Positions 7,042-11,117 of a DNA stretch of 11,117 nucleotides are shown piece after piece. The notes under the pieces are model-generated. The model saw only the letters and a program-made list of their open reading frames with translations. It had not been told where the DNA came from and did no database searches. The first letter of the stretch is position 1, and each line of letters begins with the position of its first letter. Location of the stretch: positions 1-11,117 of the forward strand of contig JAGOIM010000036.1 of the NCBI GenBank assembly GCA_017995665.1, in the 5' to 3' direction. The stretch is from Anaerolineaceae bacterium. Its GTDB lineage: Bacteria > Chloroflexota > Anaerolineae > Anaerolineales > Anaerolineaceae. Both the position numbers and the translations under genes were made by a program.

Positions 7042-8313
7042 TTAACCTCTTCCATTACTTTCTATCGCAACCGGGATTCCCATCTCCACCAGTTGCCTAA
7101 AAAAATTTCGCTCAATATCGGCTTCAACAATCGTCCGTGAAAAGCTAATCACCGTGTTTCCGTTGTAACTAACAACAGCACAGCTCGCCCGTTTTTCGTA
7201 AGAACGTCCCAGCATAAATTCTATTCGCCATATATACTGCCTTATGCTTTCATCTACTTCAACCATACCCAAATTGGATAATGTGGAGGCCGAGGTCCTG
7301 TTTGCCGTAAGAGAATGTCCTGTTTTCAATAACAGGTCTTTCACAAAAAGCGGAACAATGCGAAGCAGAAGATTCTTCTCAATGTTTACATAACCAGTGA
7401 AACGCGCCCTGAGTTCTTTCTCGGTAATATTCATTCCCATAAAATGCTCAACCTGCTCAAGAACTTCTTCGAAGGTGTAATCTCCCAGGCGGCTCTTGAT
7501 CCCCGGATTGATAAAGGACGAAAAATTCCGCACCGTTTTTGAGGGGAAAAAGCGACGCAGGTTGATAGGCAAGGAAATTTTTACATCATGCCTTAAGGCC
7601 CGTTCAGACTTTTCAGATTTCTGCTTTTTATAGATGGAATAGATCAGAACCGCAGCAAGAAATGCACCGATGCTCGTTTTAGCGTCTTTAGCTTTAGCGT
7701 GCAGCGCCTCAGTTGGCACTTCACCGGATATAATCAGCAGCTTATTTAGCGGTACAGCGGTTCCGCCATAATGGTAAGAAGGTGCATCATTCAATCCAAC
7801 AGTGCTGGTTCCCGCATAACGCCGGAAGGCATCCTCGTATTCTTCAGGCTCGGGGCTGTCGGAGCATGATAAAACATATTTGCTTGGCACAACCTCAAGC
7901 CCGTATTTCAGACGCAAATATTCAGCAATCAGAGACAGCAAAAAAGTCATTGCACCTGTGCCGTCGGTCAGGGCATGAAAAAACTCTGCCGATATCCTGT
8001 TTTTGTAATATAGCAATCGGTACATAAAGTACTTGTTGCGTCTGAAACGCAAGGGCTGCGTGGGGTTATATACGTCTTTTAGAATCGGAGGCGCGCCGTC
8101 TATATGTTCAAAGAAGTGCCAGAACAGCCCTTTGCTCAAGCGGGTAGCAAAGGACGGAAAGCGTTTCAGCGTATGAATCTGTGCTTCTTCCAGAATCCGA
8201 AGATCAACATCCTCAGTGAGCGTGACAGAGAGACGAAACATCGCTGTCCAGTCACTGGTTTGTGTTGACGGATATATATTTGCTGCGTTATCTAATTTAA
8301 ACCACTTTTTCAA
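7042..8313 (-). CDS. Alcohol acetyltransferase-like / condensation-fold acyltransferase
   Basis: The 423-residue protein belongs to the CoA-dependent acyltransferase superfamily (alcohol acetyltransferase, wax-ester synthase, NRPS condensation fold). The active-site motif HxxxDG is intact as HALTDG (His113, Asp117) after the strand ISAEFF. The opening KKWFKLDNAANIYPS, RFPSFATRL and GLFWHFFEHIDGAPP match alcohol acetyltransferase-like proteins of Firmicutes as I remember them. The C-terminal half has SLPINLRRFFPSKTVRNFSSF and TLSNLGMVEV, also typical of the fold. It probably moves an acyl group from CoA to an alcohol or amine; the real substrate is unknown. The frame opens further upstream to a GTG at 8355 without a ribosome site. 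I prefer TTG at 8313, which has GGAG six bases upstream and leaves the family's usual N-terminus. It ends one base before the DUF6320 start, forming a two-gene unit. Confidence 0.82.
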   Translation of the reverse strand: MKKWFKLDNAANIYPSTQTSDWTAMFRLSVTLTEDVDLRILEEAQIHTLKRFPSFATRLSKGLFWHFFEHIDGAPPILKDVYNPTQPLRFRRNKYFMYRLLYYKNRISAEFFHALTDGTGAMTFLLSLIAEYLRLKYGLEVVPSKYVLSCSDSPEPEEYEDAFRRYAGTSTVGLNDAPSYHYGGTAVPLNKLLIISGEVPTEALHAKAKDAKTSIGAFLAAVLIYSIYKKQKSEKSERALRHDVKISLPINLRRFFPSKTVRNFSSFINPGIKSRLGDYTFEEVLEQVEHFMGMNITEKELRARFTGYVNIEKNLLLRIVPLFVKDLLLKTGHSLTANRTSASTLSNLGMVEVDESIRQYIWRIEFMLGRSYEKRASCAVVSYNGNTVISFSRTIVEADIERNFFRQLVEMGIPVAIESNGRG

Positions 8314-8359
8314 AGACGTCTCCAAATCATTAAAATCCACTGCCAAGGGCTTCACAAAG

Positions 8360-8378
8360 GTTCTGCATTGAGCAGAAC
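8360..8378. promoter_or_regulatory. Perfect 7-bp inverted repeat upstream of the acyltransferase gene
   Basis: GTTCTGC, five bases ATTGA, then GCAGAAC form a perfect inverted repeat between the candidate promoter and either possible start codon of the acyltransferase gene. It could be an operator for a dimeric repressor or a leader hairpin. No regulator gene is nearby, so the role is open. Confidence 0.35.
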
Positions 8379-8446
8379 GGCCGTTTTTGCTCTGACATGA
8401 TCTTATTTGGTCAGGAAGCCATCGAAAAATAAATTATAATACGGGC

Positions 8447-8474
8447 TTTATCGGAATTTCGCCTTTTTTGTCAA
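8447..8474 (-). promoter_or_regulatory. Candidate promoter for the acyltransferase-DUF6320 pair
   Basis: On the reverse strand TTGACA at 8474-8469 is followed after 16 bases by GATAAA at 8452-8447, four of six matches to TATAAT. A further TATAAT word occurs at 8438-8433 but has no good -35. Use of the first pair would start transcription near 8440 and give a leader of about 85-125 bases, depending on the start codon. Confidence 0.5.
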
Positions 8475-8522
8475 TACATTACATTTGCCACCCCACCGCT
8501 GTTTTTCCGTTTCCAGTTGAAC

Positions 8523-9350
8523 CTATTCCCCTCCTGTTCGACTATGCGCAAAGGAAAGCTGCGAAAGAAGTTTTTTTAGATCCGCCAAATTTTCACATAC
8601 AAAATCCGGTTGATAATGCGACCCCGGAATGTCCTCAAGCTTGCTTTCTCCGCTTAAAACCAAACATGTCTGAACTCCCGCGGTTGAGCCCAAGGCGATG
8701 TCGGTATAAAGCCGGTCGCCGATCATCAGAATGTTTTCATTCCTCAAACCCCATTTTTGCGCCAGCGCATCCACAAGCCCCCGGTTGGGTTTGCCGATCA
8801 CCACATCCGGCTTGCGGCCTGTGCTGACTTCAATCAGGGCAAAAAATGCCCCGATATCCGGCAATTGACCAATTGGCGAGGGGCAATTGATGTCGGGATG
8901 CGTCGCCACGAATGGCAGCCCTTTTTGCAGCTGCAAGCAAAAGCGTGCCAATTCGGCGTAGGTCATTTCGGTGTCATAACCTAAAACCATAACCTCCGGC
9001 TCTTCTTCCACTACATGCAGCCCGGCTTCGAGAAAACTTGCCCTTAAGCTCTTCGTCCCCAGCAAGCAGATTCTTTGCCCGGCAAAATGCTGCTTCAAAT
9101 AAGCAATCGTTGCATCACCGGCGGTATAAATCCGGGCGTCCTCCTGCCGAACGCCCAAAGCGGTCAATTTTTCTACGTAAGCAGACCGGTTTTTTGAAGA
9201 ATTATTGGTCAAAAATGAAAAGGGCAGCCCCTTCTCATTCAAAAAGTCCAGCAGCTCCAAAGCTCCGGGCAACAAGCTCTCGCCCAAAAAGAAAGTTCCG
9301 TCCATATCCAGCAAAAGTGCTGAAACCGTTAATTTATTATCATTTTTCAT
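8523..9350 (-). CDS. HAD-IIA family phosphatase (NagD/AraL-like)
   Basis: This is a cytoplasmic haloacid-dehalogenase type phosphatase of 275 residues, the usual length for class IIA. Motif I is LLLDMDGTF, with nucleophile Asp15 and acid Asp17. Motif II is FLTNNSS (Thr48). Motif III is the lysine of VIGKPN (Lys187). Motif IV is GDRLYTDI (Asp212, Asp217), followed by GVQTCLVLSG. The C2 cap lies between motifs II and III and includes THPDINCPS and the TGRKPDVVIGKP run typical of this subfamily. Members remove phosphate from small metabolites such as nucleotides, sugar phosphates or p-nitrophenyl phosphate; the substrate cannot be told. The ATG at 9350 has GGAGAA 14 bases upstream, rather far. 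Upstream in-frame codons to 9491 would cross the divergent copper promoter and chaperone gene, so a longer start is rejected. It is transcribed divergently from the copper operon. Confidence 0.9.
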   Translation of the reverse strand: MKNDNKLTVSALLLDMDGTFFLGESLLPGALELLDFLNEKGLPFSFLTNNSSKNRSAYVEKLTALGVRQEDARIYTAGDATIAYLKQHFAGQRICLLGTKSLRASFLEAGLHVVEEEPEVMVLGYDTEMTYAELARFCLQLQKGLPFVATHPDINCPSPIGQLPDIGAFFALIEVSTGRKPDVVIGKPNRGLVDALAQKWGLRNENILMIGDRLYTDIALGSTAGVQTCLVLSGESKLEDIPGSHYQPDFVCENLADLKKLLSQLSFAHSRTGGE

Positions 9351-9357
9351 ATTGTGC

Positions 9358-9386
9358 TTGCAAATTCTCCAAATATTTTTTATAAT
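9358..9386 (+). promoter_or_regulatory. Sigma-70 type promoter of the copper operon
   Basis: TTGCAA at 9358-9363 and a perfect TATAAT at 9381-9386 are separated by exactly 17 bases, with a start expected near 9393. The spacer is the standard length, not the 19-20 bases typical of MerR/CueR-activated promoters. Any copper control would therefore more likely be by a CsoR- or CopY-type repressor, but no operator palindrome is obvious. The -35 box begins eight bases from the start codon of the divergent HAD gene. Confidence 0.7.
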
Positions 9387-9416
9387 AATCCTAAATAAAT
9401 TCCGAAAGGTAAAACT

Positions 9417-9623
9417 ATGGAAACTAAAACTTATTCTATCCCAAACATCAACTGTAATCACTGCGTTATGACGATTAACAACGCAATTCAAGCTCTTGAT
9501 GGCGTTGATTATGCCGAAGCAGATTTGGCAACAAAAAAATTGACAGTCGATTTTGAATCCCCCGCAAGCGATGAACTCATTCGTGAAACTTTAGCCTCGG
9601 TCAATTTCCCGGCAGCTGAATAA
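9417..9623 (+). CDS. copZ: Copper chaperone, CopZ-like (single HMA domain)
   Basis: The 68-residue protein is one heavy-metal-associated domain with the beta-alpha-beta-beta-alpha-beta pattern and a CNHC metal site at residues 13-16. The usual GMxCxxC is changed to NINCNHC, so the Met before the site is replaced by Ile, within the range seen in single-domain chaperones. It should bind Cu(I) with the two cysteines and pass it to the downstream ATPase. GAAAGG at 9404-9409, seven bases before the ATG, supports the start. The stop TAA overlaps the next gene's ATG (TAATG), so translation of the two is probably coupled. Another soft metal is possible, but the CPC motif in the partner ATPase favours copper. 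Confidence 0.88.
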   Translation: METKTYSIPNINCNHCVMTINNAIQALDGVDYAEADLATKKLTVDFESPASDELIRETLASVNFPAAE

Positions 9624-11117
9624 TGAGCGAAAAAGAGCATGTCAATCTGCCAGTTCTGGGGATGACCTGCGCAAACTGCGCCGTATCCGTCGAGCGCGCC
9701 TTAAAAAAGACCGAGGGCGTCGATGATGCGATGGTCAATCTATCTTCTGAACGCGTTGCAGTTACTTTTGATGGCGACCAGGCTGCTTTAAATGACCTGG
9801 TCACCAGCATCAAAGATGCCGGCTACGATGTCGCAACCGGCGAAGCAGTCATTTCTATCCCCGAATTGAGCGACGCAGTCAATGTACAGCGCCTCGAAAA
9901 ACTACTCCAGGACAAATTGGGGGTTGTTTCCGCCAGAGCGAATCAAGTTGCCGAAACCTTGAGCCTGGTCTACGTCCCGACCGTTACTAACGTCACTGAG
10001 ATTATGGAAGTGATTACGAAAGCGGGTTTTTCGCCTGTTTTGAGCGATCGCGATCTCGATGATCCCGAAACCAAAGCCCGCCAGAACGCAATCGCCCGTC
10101 AGCGCCATTTGCTGACTGTTTCATTGATTCTCACCGTGCCGATTTTCATTTTGCAGATGGGCACCGAATTAGGTCTCCTGCCTCAGGCATGGATGCACCA
10201 ACCCTGGTTCAACTGGTTGCTCTTTGCCCTGGCGACTCCGGTTCAGTTTTATGTTGGACGTTCCTATTATGTCAACGCTTACAAATCGCTGAAAAACGGC
10301 TCTGCCAACATGGATGTTTTGGTTGCACTCGGTACTTCGGTTGCCTATTTCTTCTCGATTCTGGTCATCCTTGGCGTGTTCCCCGGCATGGTTTACTTTG
10401 AGACCTCGGCAACCATCATTACACTGGTTCGATTGGGTAAATATCTGGAAACCAAAGCCAAATCCGGCGCAGGCGATTCAATCAAAAAATTGCTCAGTCT
10501 CAAACCGAGCAAAGCCCGAATTTTGCGCGATGGTCAGGAAGTCGAAATCGACGCCGGCGATTTAGTCCCGGGCGATATGATTGTCGTCAAACCGGGCGAA
10601 AAATTGCCAACTGACGGGATTGTCGTTGAAGGCAATTCAAGTCTGGATGAAAGCATGTTGACCGGTGAATCAAAACCAATTGATAAAAACCCGGGCGATG
10701 AAGTTTTCGGTGCCACGCTCAACAAAAACGGTCGCCTTGTTTACAAAGCCACCAAAGTCGGACGCGACACTTTCCTAAGCCAAATTATCAAAATGGTCGA
10801 AGATGCCCAAACCAGCAAAGCCCCGATTCAACAGCTTGCCGATAAAATTTCTGCGGTTTTCGTGCCGATTGTAATTGGCATTGCCCTGGTCACCTTTTTG
10901 GTCTGGTTCTTTGTCCAGCCCACGGCTCCGCAAAACATTATGATGCATGGCGCCGAAGAGCCCACCCGGCTTGCCCGCGCACTGATCAACACAGTTGCCG
11001 TTTTGGTGATCGCCTGCCCTTGTGCAATGGGTTTGGCAACCCCAACCGCCGTCATGACCGGCACCGGTCGTGCCTCGGAACTGGGCATTTTGTTCAAATC
11101 CGGCGAAAGTTTGGAAG
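9623..11117 (+). CDS. copA: Copper-translocating P1B-type ATPase, CopA-like (partial, 3' end outside window)
   Basis: The frame is open from the ATG at 9623 to the right edge, 498 residues. It would pump Cu(I) out of the cytoplasm at the cost of ATP. Residues 13-19 are GMTCANC, a normal first HMA domain. A second HMA-like stretch at about 75-137 has ELSDAVN where GMTCANC is expected, so it lacks both metal cysteines. Membrane helices follow from about 162, then the actuator domain with TGES at 347-350 and the ion-channel motif ACPCAMGLATPT (Cys465, Cys467). The window stops before the DKTGT phosphorylation site. The loop before the CPC helix, about 432-452, looks somewhat long and includes NIMMHGAEEP. 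The gene overlaps copZ by one base. Cu(I) specificity is inferred from CPC and the CopZ partner. Confidence 0.92.
   Translation, partial: MSEKEHVNLPVLGMTCANCAVSVERALKKTEGVDDAMVNLSSERVAVTFDGDQAALNDLVTSIKDAGYDVATGEAVISIPELSDAVNVQRLEKLLQDKLGVVSARANQVAETLSLVYVPTVTNVTEIMEVITKAGFSPVLSDRDLDDPETKARQNAIARQRHLLTVSLILTVPIFILQMGTELGLLPQAWMHQPWFNWLLFALATPVQFYVGRSYYVNAYKSLKNGSANMDVLVALGTSVAYFFSILVILGVFPGMVYFETSATIITLVRLGKYLETKAKSGAGDSIKKLLSLKPSKARILRDGQEVEIDAGDLVPGDMIVVKPGEKLPTDGIVVEGNSSLDESMLTGESKPIDKNPGDEVFGATLNKNGRLVYKATKVGRDTFLSQIIKMVEDAQTSKAPIQQLADKISAVFVPIVIGIALVTFLVWFFVQPTAPQNIMMHGAEEPTRLARALINTVAVLVIACPCAMGLATPTAVMTGTGRASELGILFKSGESLE

Noticed and set aside
8468..8984. Plus-strand open frames opposite the HAD gene
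   Set aside because: They are antisense shadows of a gene with all four HAD motifs. A TATAAT word on the plus strand near 8435 has no matching -35 and no credible gene behind it.
9351..9491. 47-codon N-terminal extension of the HAD phosphatase
   Set aside because: It would run through the copper promoter and the start of the chaperone gene on the other strand and adds nothing typical of HAD-IIA proteins. The ATG at 9350 sits just before motif I.

Overview
The window looks like a piece of a chromosome from the Chloroflexota, most likely class Anaerolineae. The case rests on a DUF2085 membrane protein next to an L,D-transpeptidase with a Tat-like leader and a WY..PEGYIYS..VQPV region, and on a secreted protein built from repeats ending in YNWFWN. 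Both resemble proteins I associate with that group. This is family recognition from memory, not a search result. No rRNA, tRNA, CRISPR array, transposase or integrase was seen, and no gene-free stretch exceeds 300 bases.

Layout. (1) Positions 1-2300, minus strand: smpB, then an L,D-transpeptidase, then a DUF2085 membrane protein that runs off the left edge. The last two are 9 bases apart and probably co-transcribed. A TATAAT box six bases before the transpeptidase ATG suggests an internal, possibly leaderless, promoter. (2) 2499-3950, plus strand: a secreted four-repeat protein of unknown function, with a strong ribosome binding site and a textbook terminator. (3) 3982-6160, plus strand: a promoter, a leader of about 110 bases, a stand-alone ABC exporter half-transporter, and a hairpin that probably ends it. 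(4) 6177-6335: a small non-coding element made of purine/pyrimidine heptad repeats flanking an imperfect inverted repeat. (5) 6336-8474, minus strand: an alcohol-acetyltransferase/condensation-fold protein followed one base later by a zinc-ribbon DUF6320 membrane protein, a pair I associate with Firmicutes. (6) 8523-9350, minus strand: a HAD-IIA (NagD-like) phosphatase. (7) 9358-11117, plus strand: a copper-handling operon with a sigma-70 type promoter, a CopZ-like chaperone, and a CopA-like P1B ATPase overlapping it by one base and cut by the right edge.

How the genes relate. The copper pair is a clear unit: the chaperone delivers Cu(I) to the exporting ATPase. SmpB serves trans-translation, but no ssrA is visible here. 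The transpeptidase and repeat protein act outside the membrane. The ABC exporter has no neighbour that reveals its substrate. I see no complete new system. The features most worth following are the secreted repeat protein with a recent internal 339-bp duplication, the ABC exporter with about 70 extra residues in its ATPase helical domain, the CopA with a second metal-binding domain that has lost both cysteines, and the structured intergenic element at 6177-6336.
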